A DNA stretch of 64,000 bases from Rhodospirillaceae bacterium (GTDB taxonomy: Bacteria > Pseudomonadota > Alphaproteobacteria > Dongiales > Dongiaceae). Within the stretch, counting starts at the first letter, position 1, and each line of letters opens with the position of its first letter. The position numbers were made by a program, and so were the translations under genes. The notes beneath the pieces were generated by a model. The model had not been told where the DNA came from. It ran no database searches and saw nothing but the letters and a program-made list of their open reading frames with translations. Location: contig JADJQM010000002.1 of the NCBI GenBank assembly GCA_016712715.1, positions 992,001 through 1,056,000 on the forward strand. The letters are read 5' to 3'. Below are positions 55,680 to 63,741 of this stretch, piece after piece.

Positions 55680-56045
55680 ATGAGCCGATTGCTGGCCACC
55701 CTTCTGTTTGTTCTGCTCGCCTTTTCGGGCGTTTCCTCCCCCGCGCGGGCGACCGAATATTTGTCAGGTATCAGCGATCTGCCGTTGCCCGACGGTTTGG
55801 TCGAGGCCAAGGACAAATCGACGGTCTTCGATTCGGCCGTCGGCAAGGTCGTTACCGCCTATGCCAGCGGTCCAGGTACCGCCGATGCGGTTCATGACTT
55901 CTACGAGGCGACTCTGCCGCAACTCGGCTGGACCGAGACGGACGAAGGCAATTGGCGGCGGGAAAACGAGACCCTCAAAATCGATGTCCTGGGGCCTGCC
56001 GCCGGTCCGGTGACGGCGACCTTCACGCTTTCCTCTGACAACTGA
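55680..56045 (+). CDS. Small exported protein of unknown function
   Basis: 121 residues from the ATG at 55680, with TGGAGG upstream. Signal peptide LLATLLFVLLAFSGVSSPARA. The mature part (LSGISDLPLPDGLVEAKDKS, VHDFYEATLPQLGWTETD) resembles periplasmic proteins that precede enoyl-CoA hydratase genes in alphaproteobacteria. Only 15 bp separates it from the hydratase gene, so cotranscription is likely. Confidence 0.78.
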   Translation: MSRLLATLLFVLLAFSGVSSPARATEYLSGISDLPLPDGLVEAKDKSTVFDSAVGKVVTAYASGPGTADAVHDFYEATLPQLGWTETDEGNWRRENETLKIDVLGPAAGPVTATFTLSSDN

Positions 56046-56060
56046 TTGGATCACGGGATC

Positions 56061-56837
56061 ATGGCTTTTGCCACCATCGAACTTGAACGCAAGGGTCGTG
56101 TCGGGCTCATCCGCCTGAACCGGCCGCAGGCGCTCAATGCACTGTGCGACGAACTGGTACGTGAACTGGGCGCAGCCTTTGACGCGTTGGAAGCGGATAC
56201 CGACATCGGCGCCATTGTGCTGACGGGCTCGGAGAAGGCGTTCGCGGCCGGCGCCGATATCAAGGAGATGAAGGATCGTGGTTTCGTCGACGTGCTGGTC
56301 AGCGACTTCGTCACCAAGGGCTGGGAGCGCGTCGCCGATTGCCGCAAGCCGGTGATCGCCGCGGTCGCCGGCTTCGCCTTGGGCGGCGGCTGCGAGATGG
56401 CGATGATGTGCGACTTCATCATCGCCGCCGAGAACGCCAAGTTCGGCCAGCCGGAAATTTCGCTGGGCGTCATTCCTGGCGCCGGCGGCACGCAACGCCT
56501 GACCCGCGCCATCGGCAAGGCAAAGGCGATGGATCTTGTCCTCACCGGCCGTATGATGGATGCTGCGGAAGCCGAGCGCAGCGGGCTCGTTTCGCGGGTT
56601 GTCCCGCTCGAAAAACTGCTTGAGGAAGCTCTGGCTGCCGCCGAGAAGATTGCCAATTTCTCCGCGCCGATCACGCTGATGGCCAAGGAAAGCGTCAACC
56701 GCGCCTTCGAGACCAGCCTGGCCGAAGGCATCAAATTCGAACGCCGCCTGTTCCATGCCGCCTTTGCGACCGAGGATCAGAAGGAAGGCATGAGCGCCTT
56801 TGCCGAAAAGCGGAAGCCCAGCTTCAAGCATCGCTGA
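56061..56837 (+). CDS. Enoyl-CoA hydratase
   Basis: 258 residues. Hydrates 2-enoyl-CoA in fatty-acid or related degradation. Crotonase signatures: oxyanion-hole AAGADIKEM, GFALGGGCEMAMMCDFIIA with the first catalytic Glu, and FGQPEISLGVIPGAGGTQRL with the second. Short-chain specificity likely from its similarity to PaaF/EchA; not certain. Confidence 0.93.
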   Translation: MAFATIELERKGRVGLIRLNRPQALNALCDELVRELGAAFDALEADTDIGAIVLTGSEKAFAAGADIKEMKDRGFVDVLVSDFVTKGWERVADCRKPVIAAVAGFALGGGCEMAMMCDFIIAAENAKFGQPEISLGVIPGAGGTQRLTRAIGKAKAMDLVLTGRMMDAAEAERSGLVSRVVPLEKLLEEALAAAEKIANFSAPITLMAKESVNRAFETSLAEGIKFERRLFHAAFATEDQKEGMSAFAEKRKPSFKHR

Positions 56838-56846
56838 GCGTGAGAC

Positions 56847-58010
56847 GTGGCCGAGGCACTCAAGGAGATCTTCAACGCGGCGGCGGTAAGCTGGCTCGGT
56901 GAACGTCTGAGTGCCGCTTGGCCGGACTTTCCAGGGGCGAAGTTCAAGAAGGCCATCCTCGCCGACCTGCCATCGCTTGAACTGAAGGCGCGCATCGAGC
57001 GCATCGCTCTTGAGATGCAGCGGCAATTGCCGCCGGATTTCAGAAAATCGATCAAGATCGTTGCCAAGGCCCTGGGTGCGCCGCCACCTGCGGGAGATGG
57101 CACCGATTTTGGGAATTTCCGCGTCTGGGCCTGTCACCGCTTTGTCTCGCTGGCGGGGCTCGACCATCCCGATCTGGCGCTCGACTATTTCGCCAAGGCG
57201 ACGCGCCACTTCTCCGCCGAATTCGATATCCGGCCCTTTCTCCAGCAGGACCAGGATGGCGTGCTGATCGTCATGCAGGGATGGGCGTCGAGCCGGGATT
57301 GGCGTGTGCGGCGCCTTGCCAGTGAAGGGGCGCGGCCGCGCCTTCCCTGGGGGCTGCGGCTGCAGGGACTGGTGGCGGACCCGACACCGCTCTTTCCCAT
57401 CCTGGAGATGCTGCGCGATGATCCGATCGAGGCCGTACGCCGGTCGGTCGCCAACAACCTCAACGATATTGCCAAGGATCATCCGGATCTGCTGGTGACT
57501 TATCTGGAGCCCTGGCTCAAGGCTGAGGCGCGCAGGCCGCTGGTCCGCCATGCCCTTCGCCATCTGGTGAAACAGGGGCATGTCGGCGCATTGAGCCTCA
57601 TGGGGGTGGATCACACCGCCGACCTGCGTGTTGCCAAACTCACACTCGATGCCAGGCGGGTGGCGATCGGCGGGTCGATCGGCATCGCCGCAGAGTTCAC
57701 CAATGCCGGCTCGACGCCTGCGTATGCCATCGTCGACTACGCCGTGCATCACCTCGGCGCGCGTGGCGAAGCTCAACCGAAGGTCTTCAAATGGTCGACG
57801 CTGACCCTGGCGCCAGGTGCCACCGTGGCGCTGTCACGGCGCCATTCCCTGAAGCCCGTAACGACGCGTCGTTACTATCCCGGCAGCCACTTTATCGACC
57901 TCAGGATCAACGGCCGCGTGCTCGCAAAACAGGGTTTTGAGCTCCTCGCAGGTCCGGATTCAGACAAAAAGCCGACCCCAGGGACGTTTTCGGGTCGTTA
58001 TCGCCGATAA
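56847..58010 (+). CDS. DNA alkylation repair protein (AlkC/AlkD-like HEAT repeats)
   Basis: 387 residues from a GTG at 56847. The HEAT-like helical repeats (WASSRDWRVRRLASEGARPRL, DDPIEAVRRSVANNLNDIAK, LVRHALRHLVKQG) match bacterial AlkD/AlkC 3-methyladenine glycosylases. The extra C-terminal beta-domain (GGSIGIAAEFTNAGSTPAYA) is the Ig-like part found in AlkC. It would remove alkylated purines from DNA. Lies nine bases after the hydratase gene. Confidence 0.88.
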   Translation: MAEALKEIFNAAAVSWLGERLSAAWPDFPGAKFKKAILADLPSLELKARIERIALEMQRQLPPDFRKSIKIVAKALGAPPPAGDGTDFGNFRVWACHRFVSLAGLDHPDLALDYFAKATRHFSAEFDIRPFLQQDQDGVLIVMQGWASSRDWRVRRLASEGARPRLPWGLRLQGLVADPTPLFPILEMLRDDPIEAVRRSVANNLNDIAKDHPDLLVTYLEPWLKAEARRPLVRHALRHLVKQGHVGALSLMGVDHTADLRVAKLTLDARRVAIGGSIGIAAEFTNAGSTPAYAIVDYAVHHLGARGEAQPKVFKWSTLTLAPGATVALSRRHSLKPVTTRRYYPGSHFIDLRINGRVLAKQGFELLAGPDSDKKPTPGTFSGRYRR

Positions 58011-58039
58011 AAAAACTATTGATAACAATTATTTAACTA

Positions 58040-58070
58040 AAAGGGCGCGACGGGTTGTCGCCTTTCTTCT
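58040..58070 (+). terminator. Possible weak terminator after the AlkC-like gene
   Basis: A hairpin with AAAGG/CGAC on one side and GTCGCCTTT on the other (three-base bulge) is followed by CTTCTT, about 30 bp after the stop. Confidence 0.35.
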
Positions 58071-58230
58071 TGCGTCTTTGGCAAGATTTTCTATCTTAGG
58101 GCTGTCATTCTGCTTCGTGCTGCCGACCTGCTACGCCCTCCGGGTGCCCAGATCGCGTCATATCGAGACACAGTCTGATGCGTTGCTCATGGGGAGCGGC
58201 GCCACCCAACTAGTTACGTGGAGGACAGCA
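58071..58230 (+). promoter_or_regulatory. Long 5' leader region of the cold-shock gene
   Basis: 220 bp separates the AlkC-like stop and the cspA start. Long leaders that refold at low temperature are usual for csp genes; the sequence allows it, but no structured element is proven here. GTGGAGG at 58218-58224 is the ribosome site. Confidence 0.4.
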
Positions 58231-58440
58231 ATGCCCACCGGCACTGTCAAATGGTTCAACAGCACCAAGGGTTACGGTTTCATTCAGCCGGAAAACGGCG
58301 GCCCGGACGTTTTCGTCCACATTTCGGCCGTCGAGCGCGCTGGTCTCGGTACTCTTAACGATGGCCAGAAGGTCTCGTACGAAGAGCAGCGCGACCCGAA
58401 GCGCGGCAAGACCTCGGCCGAGAATCTCAAGGCCGTCTAA
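58231..58440 (+). CDS. cspA: Cold-shock protein (CspA family)
   Basis: 69 residues, one OB-fold nucleic-acid-binding domain. RNP1 is seen as KGYGFIQPE and RNP2 as DVFVHISAV. Destabilises RNA secondary structure. Own terminator downstream. Confidence 0.95.
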   Translation: MPTGTVKWFNSTKGYGFIQPENGGPDVFVHISAVERAGLGTLNDGQKVSYEEQRDPKRGKTSAENLKAV

Positions 58441-58478
58441 GGTTTCGTTTAGCGCCGCTTCAGGCGACGCTTGCGACG

Positions 58479-58513
58479 ATGGGGCACCAGGAAACTGGTG
58501 CCCCATTGCTTTT
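58479..58513 (+). terminator. Intrinsic terminator of cspA
   Basis: Twelve-base perfect stem ATGGGGCACCAG / CTGGTGCCCCAT with a GAAA loop, followed by TGCTTTT. Confidence 0.9.
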
Positions 58514-58617
58514 CCAGGCCCACCGCTGAGCAGGCCTGGCATTTACACCAATCGGGTTCGTCCGTGCCGCTCTTGCGGCCGCGCGCATTTGCTCAAGCCA
58601 GAAATTGGAGTTTCCCC

Positions 58618-58845
58618 GTGGCGCGCAAGAAACCAGCCGTCGATACCAGTTCGGTCCTGTTCGACGTGATCTACGAAGACGGTCGCCTGACCTCGAACCG
58701 CAAAGTACCGGGTTCGGAGCTTGGCGGCTTTGATGGCGACACGCCGGCAAAGACCTTCATTGAAGAGCAGGATCGCAAGATCGCCGAAATGTCCGGCCAG
58801 TCGCGTGGCAAGATCAAGTCGATCAAGCGCTCACCGAACCAGTAA
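58618..58845 (+). CDS. Small charged protein of unknown function
   Basis: 75 residues from a GTG at 58618 with TTGGAG upstream. No signal peptide, rich in Lys/Arg/Asp. Segments VLFDVIYEDGRLTSNRKV and GKIKSIKRSPNQ look conserved. It follows cspA after a strong terminator, so it is expressed separately. Family not recognised. Confidence 0.65.
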   Translation: MARKKPAVDTSSVLFDVIYEDGRLTSNRKVPGSELGGFDGDTPAKTFIEEQDRKIAEMSGQSRGKIKSIKRSPNQ

Positions 58846-58898
58846 ATTGGCGCATTCGCGAGCTGTCGGTGCGAAGGGCGTCAGAGCGAGCTCGCTAG

Positions 58899-58943
58899 AA
58901 GCTCCCTCGCCCCGCTTGCGGGGAGAGGGTCGGGGTGAGGGGC
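58899..58943. repeat. Single palindromic GC-rich repeat (REP-like)
   Basis: One copy with the same flank CTCGCTAGAAGCTCCCTCG seen in pairs 2 and 4. Unlike the other five loci it has no inverted partner. It lies between a convergent pair of genes. Confidence 0.8.
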
Positions 58944-58963
58944 AGTTCTCGTTGCCCGCGCCC

Positions 58964-59968
58964 TTACGCCACCACTTGGTCGATCGCGCCGAAGATCGAC
59001 GCGCCTGCCGCATCCAGCATCTCGATCCGCACTCGGTCGCCTTTCGCGAGGAACGGCGTGACGGCAGCGCCGCTCGCAATCGTTTCCACCATGCGCCGTT
59101 CGGCAATGCAGGAATAGCCGCGCCCGTCTTCATTCACCAGTTTGCCCGGCCCGCCATCCGCATCGCGGTTGGACACCGTGCCCGAGCCGATGATCGTGCC
59201 GGCGCAGAGCGCCCGCGTCTTGGCGGCATGGGCAATCAAGGTCGGGAAGTCGAATGTCATGTCTGTCCCGGCATCGGGCCAACCGAACAGCGTGCCGTTG
59301 AGATAGGAACGCAAAGCCAGATGCAGGCGCTTGCCGTCCCAGGCCTTGCCCAGTTCATCGGGCGTCACCGCGACCGGCGAGAAGGCCGATGCCGGCTTTG
59401 ACTGGAAAAAGCCGAACCCCTTGGCAAGCTCTTCAGGAATGAGGCCACGCAACGACACATCGTTGACCAGCATGACCAAGCGGATCTGTCCCGCGGCAGT
59501 TTCGACACTGCAGCCTGGCGGGACGTCACCGGTCACCACCGCCACCTCTGCCTCGAAATCGCCACCCCAGCGGGGATCGGCAAGGGGGATCGGATCGTGC
59601 GGGGCAAGGAATCCATCGGACCCGCCCTGATACATTAAGGGATCGGTCCAGAAGCTTGCCGGAAGCTCTACCCCGCGTGCCTTCCTGACCAGCGCCACAT
59701 GATTGACATAGGCCGAACCGTCCGCCCATTGATAGGCGCGCGGCAGCGGCGACAGGCAGGCCTTCTGATCGAAGGCTACGGTCCCGTCAAGCTGCCCATC
59801 TTTCAGACGTTGCGCATAGGCCTTCAGAACCGGTTCCGCATGCACCCAGTCATCGAGCGCCATCTGCAAGGTCGCGATCTCCGTGACCGGCAGGGCGCGT
59901 ATCAAAGCGCCATCCACGACATGCAGCGCACCGTCGCGCCGACCATTCCTCAGCGAGGCCAGCTTCAT
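58964..59968 (-). CDS. Fumarylacetoacetate hydrolase family protein
   Basis: 334 residues. The FAH-type fold cleaves acylpyruvates such as fumarylacetoacetate in tyrosine degradation. Metal site residues are plausible in GGDFEAEVAVVTGD and VNDVSLRGLIPEE; IIGSGTVSNRD is also typical. Its ATG overlaps the upstream VOC stop (ATGA) and it is the last gene of the HPPD-VOC-FAH run, supporting a fumarylacetoacetase role. Confidence 0.88.
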   Translation of the reverse strand: MKLASLRNGRRDGALHVVDGALIRALPVTEIATLQMALDDWVHAEPVLKAYAQRLKDGQLDGTVAFDQKACLSPLPRAYQWADGSAYVNHVALVRKARGVELPASFWTDPLMYQGGSDGFLAPHDPIPLADPRWGGDFEAEVAVVTGDVPPGCSVETAAGQIRLVMLVNDVSLRGLIPEELAKGFGFFQSKPASAFSPVAVTPDELGKAWDGKRLHLALRSYLNGTLFGWPDAGTDMTFDFPTLIAHAAKTRALCAGTIIGSGTVSNRDADGGPGKLVNEDGRGYSCIAERRMVETIASGAAVTPFLAKGDRVRIEMLDAAGASIFGAIDQVVA

Positions 59969-60516
59969 GTCTTCACACTGCCGTCATGCAGCCAGTTGGC
60001 ATGTTTTGGGGCTCGTTTCGTGCGCGACCATTCCTCCAGCATCGGCCATTTGACCTCGTCGAGGCGGCGCTTCATTTCCGCGGTCTGGGTCTCGCAGGCA
60101 AGCTCAATGCGGTGGCCGTTGGGGTCGAAGAAATAGATCGACAGGAACAACGTGTGATCGATCGGGCCGATCACCTTGATCCCCGCACTCTCCAGCCGAG
60201 CCTTGGCGGCGAGGAGATCAGCCTCGCTCTCGACCTTCAGCGCCAGATGCTGCACCCAGAGTGGCGTGTTGCGGTCACGGTCCATCTCGGTCTTGGTCGG
60301 CAATTCGAAGAAGGCGAGGATATTGCCGCCGCCCGCATCCAGAAAGACATGCATATAGGGATCCGGCTCCTTGGTGGAGGGCACTTCGTCCTCGGCGATC
60401 GCCAGGACGAAATCCATGCCGAGATGCTTTCCGTACCACTCAACCGTTTCCTTGGCGTCGCGGCAGCGATAGGCGACGTGATGGACGCCGTTCAGCTTGA
60501 AGCTGGGCGCGTTCAT
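59965..60516 (-). CDS. VOC family (glyoxalase/dioxygenase-type) protein of the tyrosine operon
   Basis: 183 residues from the ATG at 60516, with AAGGAGG overlapping the hppD stop. VOC module VHHVAYRCRDAKETVEWYG with the metal His, QHLALKVESE, and the C-terminal Glu in FFDPNGHRIELACE. Reaction unknown; in an operon with HPPD and FAH it may act on an aromatic catabolite or on glutathione adducts. Confidence 0.85.
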   Translation of the reverse strand: MNAPSFKLNGVHHVAYRCRDAKETVEWYGKHLGMDFVLAIAEDEVPSTKEPDPYMHVFLDAGGGNILAFFELPTKTEMDRDRNTPLWVQHLALKVESEADLLAAKARLESAGIKVIGPIDHTLFLSIYFFDPNGHRIELACETQTAEMKRRLDEVKWPMLEEWSRTKRAPKHANWLHDGSVKT

Positions 60517-60527
60517 GGCAGCCTCCT

Positions 60528-61601
60528 TCATTTCTGGCCGATTACGCGGCGTTCGACCTGCTCGCGTTCGATCGAGCGGAACAAGGCGGCGAAATTGCCC
60601 TCGCCAAAACCCTCCTCGCGTTTCCGCTGGATGATCTCGAAGAACACCGGTCCGAGCAGCGTGGTCGTGAAGATCTGGATGAGGATGCGCGGATCGTTGT
60701 TCTCGGTGCTGCCGTCGATCAGCAGGCCCCGCGATTGCAGGGCGCCGACATCTTCGCCATGACCTGGCAGGCGTTCTGCCAGCATGTCGTAATAGGCGGC
60801 AGGTGGCGCCTTCATGAAGGGCACACCGTTCTGGCGCAGGCGATCCACCGTGCCAAAGATGTCGTCGGTGGAGAGCGCGATGTGCTGGATGCCTTCGCCA
60901 TTGAAGCGCATCAGGAATTCCTCGATCTGGCCGGTTTCTTGCGAGGCCTCCTCATTCAGGGGGATGCGGATGCGGCCGTCGGGTGCAGACATGGCCTTGG
61001 AGTGAAGGCCGGTATACTCGCCCTTGATGTCGAAATAGCGGACCTGGCGGAAGTTGAACAGACGCTCGTAATAGCCGGCCCAGAACGCCATGCGGCCTTT
61101 ATAGACATTGTGGGTCAGGTGATCGATTGCAGTAAGGCCCAGGCCAACCGGATGCCGCTCATCGCTCACATAGCGGAAGTCGATGTCATAGATGCTGGCA
61201 CCCGGTGCATATCGGTCGATGAGATAGATCGGCGCCCCGCCAATACCCTTGATCGCCGGCAGCTTCAGCTCCATCGGCCCAGGCGCGATATCGATCGGCT
61301 GCGCTCCCCGGCGCAGCAGTTCGGCATAAGCCTGATGGGCATCTGCCACGCGGAACGCCATGCCGCAGGCGGATGGGCCGTGTTCCTCGGCAAAGTAATG
61401 GGCGAGGCTGGTCTTTTCCTGGTTGAGGACGAAATTGATCCCACCCTGGCGATAGAGCCGGACGTTCTTTGAGCGGTGCTGCGCCACCTGGGCAAACCCC
61501 AGGCTCCGGAAAACCAGGTCGAGCTGCCCGGGATCCGGGGCCGCGAACTCGACGAATTCAAAGCCGTCGAGACCGATTGGGTTGCCGTTGTCGACGTTCA
61601 T
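60528..61601 (-). CDS. hppD: 4-hydroxyphenylpyruvate dioxygenase
   Basis: 357 residues, two VOC modules. Converts 4-hydroxyphenylpyruvate to homogentisate with Fe(II) and O2. Iron ligands lie in the second module: HLTHNVYKGRM, and QHIALSTDDI; the third is the Glu in ILIQIFT...PVFFEIIQRKREEG. No homogentisate dioxygenase gene is in the window. Divergent to the IclR gene. Confidence 0.93.
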   Translation of the reverse strand: MNVDNGNPIGLDGFEFVEFAAPDPGQLDLVFRSLGFAQVAQHRSKNVRLYRQGGINFVLNQEKTSLAHYFAEEHGPSACGMAFRVADAHQAYAELLRRGAQPIDIAPGPMELKLPAIKGIGGAPIYLIDRYAPGASIYDIDFRYVSDERHPVGLGLTAIDHLTHNVYKGRMAFWAGYYERLFNFRQVRYFDIKGEYTGLHSKAMSAPDGRIRIPLNEEASQETGQIEEFLMRFNGEGIQHIALSTDDIFGTVDRLRQNGVPFMKAPPAAYYDMLAERLPGHGEDVGALQSRGLLIDGSTENNDPRILIQIFTTTLLGPVFFEIIQRKREEGFGEGNFAALFRSIEREQVERRVIGQK

Positions 61602-61710
61602 CCGCGCGCTCCCAGGATTTCCAATGTCTCACCAACACCTGACCACCAAGCTAGGATCCGCTGGCGACCGGGCCTAGACAGTTGTGTCACCTGGTGAAAC
61701 ACTATCCTTC

Positions 61711-62505
61711 ATGATCAAGACCAATCGCAGCCTTGAGCGGGGGTTGCTGCTGCTCGACATCCTGGCGCGCCGCGGTCCCAATACCCTGGCCGCTCTGGCG
61801 CGCCATGCCGATCTGCCCAAAGCAACCGCCTATCGATTGCTGCGGACGCTGGTCGAGCAGGGCTGGATCTATCGCCGTCACAATGATGGCCGCTATGTTC
61901 CGACCCTCCCCAGCCCGATCGTCGCCGTGCAACCAATCTTGGGCGCCGCGGTCGCCCGACTGGCGTTGCCGCAGCTTGTGGCGCTCAGCCAGGCCACTGG
62001 TCTTGCTGCCGACCTCACCTGGGTCATCGAAGATGGTGTTCTGGAAGTGATCGAATCGACCCGCCAGCCGGGCGCTGGCCATGTCGATCCAAAGGTAGCT
62101 GGCTTCCGCCCTTCACTGGCCTTTTCCGCTCCCGGTCGTGCCTTGCTGGCAGCCAGCAGTGCTGATGTTGCCGCCCGGCATCTGCAACATCTCATGCGCA
62201 CTGACTCCCCTGCCGAGCGCCATGCCATTACCAGCGGGCAATTGGCGGCGGAGATCGAAGCCACCCGCCAACGCGGATATGGTGTGCGTGCCGCGGGCTA
62301 TTGGCCGGATTCCTCCGATTATGGCGCCGAGCCGATGGACATCGCCGTCGCGCTCATGATCGGCGGCACGGCTGCGGGTTGTCTCAGCCTGGTTTGGCCC
62401 GGCGCAGAGCACAGGGCGGAGGAAATGGCGCGGCTCCATCTGGCCGAGATGCGCGCTGCAGCGAGGAAGGTTGCCGACAGCGTCGCAAAGCTCAAATCGG
62501 CCTGA
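61711..62505 (+). CDS. IclR family transcriptional regulator
   Basis: 264 residues from the ATG at 61711. N-terminal winged helix (LARHADLPKATAYRLLRTLVEQGW) and C-terminal ligand-binding domain (GVRAAGYWPDSSDYGAEPMD). Divergent to hppD with about 110 bp between the starts, so it probably controls tyrosine degradation in response to an aromatic intermediate. Confidence 0.9.
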   Translation: MIKTNRSLERGLLLLDILARRGPNTLAALARHADLPKATAYRLLRTLVEQGWIYRRHNDGRYVPTLPSPIVAVQPILGAAVARLALPQLVALSQATGLAADLTWVIEDGVLEVIESTRQPGAGHVDPKVAGFRPSLAFSAPGRALLAASSADVAARHLQHLMRTDSPAERHAITSGQLAAEIEATRQRGYGVRAAGYWPDSSDYGAEPMDIAVALMIGGTAAGCLSLVWPGAEHRAEEMARLHLAEMRAAARKVADSVAKLKSA

Positions 62506-62678
62506 CCGGCGCGCTGAGACCGGCAATCAGGGAAGAGAGATTCTGTTCCTAATCAGACGATTATCTTGGCCGCGACGATGCATGGCTCTTCCTATAAACC
62601 AATTCCTAACCATCTTGAGGCAGTGTGGAGACACCGAGATCCCCGGCATGTGCAAGGGGACTCAGGAGAGGTTTCAGA

Positions 62679-63011
62679 ATGCAGGCCCCGAACGCCCAGT
62701 CACTGCCACGACTGACACTCAAAAATATGCATGTGATGGTCGACCGCAAGGTGCATCCCATCATCAACATGAACATCCAGGACGTGCTCATTGGTGGCAT
62801 GCCTGATTGGATGGCGGTCGGCCAGCGTGTCGAATTTTCATTCGTCATTACGCTGAAGGATTGGGAGCGCAGTCTGCCGACCTATGGCGTGGTGCTGAAG
62901 AATGACTCTGGCGGGCTGGATGTCCGCTATACGCCGCCGACACCGAGTTGGCGCAACATTCTGATGAAGTTGGTCACCGACGAGGCGCGTGCGGCGCCCG
63001 TCAGGAAATAA
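62679..63011 (+). CDS. Small PilZ-like protein (degenerate)
   Basis: 110 residues from the ATG at 62679. The pattern INMNIQDVLIGGMPDWMAVGQRVEFSF recalls the PilZ (N/D)xSxxG...G fold, but the Arg-rich c-di-GMP motif is not clear, so it may not bind the nucleotide. Function unknown. Convergent with moaE. Confidence 0.55.
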   Translation: MQAPNAQSLPRLTLKNMHVMVDRKVHPIINMNIQDVLIGGMPDWMAVGQRVEFSFVITLKDWERSLPTYGVVLKNDSGGLDVRYTPPTPSWRNILMKLVTDEARAAPVRK

Positions 63012-63485
63012 TCAATCCGGTTTCGTCTCGATCGCCCATTTGGCGGCGGCGGCATCGTCGCTGCCCTTGGCGGCGACCCAACGTTGTTCGCTGCCATCGT
63101 CCTCGAGTTTCCAGAACGGTGCCTTGGTCTTGAGCCAGTCGATCAGGAAAGCGCAGGACGACAAGGCAGCTTCGCGATGCGCCGAGGCGGTCGCCACAAG
63201 CACGATCCGGTCGCCTGGCATCAATCGCCCAAAGCGATGGATGATGAGGCATGCATCGAGCGGCCAGCGTTTCACCGCCTCCCCGGCAATGGCTTCAAGC
63301 TGCTTCTCGGTCATGCCGGGATAGTGCTCCAGCGTCATGCTCGATGTTGCGGCCAGAGGCCCAGCGATATCGCGTACCAGCCCCGTGAAGCTCGCGATTC
63401 CGCCGATCTGGGTGTTGCCGGCGGAGAGGGCTGCAAGCTCGGCCCCGATATCGAAATCTTCCGACTGCACCTTAATTGTGATCAT
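63012..63485 (-). CDS. moaE: Molybdopterin synthase catalytic subunit
   Basis: 157 residues. Converts cyclic pyranopterin monophosphate to molybdopterin with sulfur from MoaD. Signatures GGIASFTGLVRD, TLEHYPGMTEKQ and HRFGRLMPGDRIVLVATASAH are present. Follows moaD by four bases. Confidence 0.94.
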   Translation of the reverse strand: MITIKVQSEDFDIGAELAALSAGNTQIGGIASFTGLVRDIAGPLAATSSMTLEHYPGMTEKQLEAIAGEAVKRWPLDACLIIHRFGRLMPGDRIVLVATASAHREAALSSCAFLIDWLKTKAPFWKLEDDGSEQRWVAAKGSDDAAAAKWAIETKPD

Positions 63486-63489
63486 GGCA

Positions 63490-63741
63490 TCAGCCGCCCG
63501 TCACCGGCGGAAACAGGGCAACTTCGTCGCCCGGCTGCAAGGCATGATCAGCGGCGACATACTCCTGGTTGACGGCAACCTTGACGACACTGCGCTCCTT
63601 GAGCGCAGCCGCGTAATTGGGGCCGCGCGATCCCAGCCAGTCAAGCAATTGACCGACATTTCGCACATCGGGCGGCAAAACGACTTGTTCTTCGGCCGTG
63701 CCGATCTTGGCCCGGATCCAGGCAAAATAAAGTAGCTTCAT
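63490..63741 (-). CDS. moaD: Molybdopterin synthase sulfur carrier subunit
   Basis: 83 residues with a ubiquitin-like fold (LLYFAWIRAKIG) ending in GlyGly (FPPVTGG), the group that MoeB adenylates and that carries the sulfur. Overlaps the end of the upstream gene by four bases. Confidence 0.94.
   Translation of the reverse strand: MKLLYFAWIRAKIGTAEEQVVLPPDVRNVGQLLDWLGSRGPNYAAALKERSVVKVAVNQEYVAADHALQPGDEVALFPPVTGG

Noticed and set aside
55764..57776. A 670-codon minus-strand frame opposite the enoyl-CoA hydratase and AlkC-like genes
   Set aside because: Both plus-strand genes have clear active-site motifs; the antisense frame has none.
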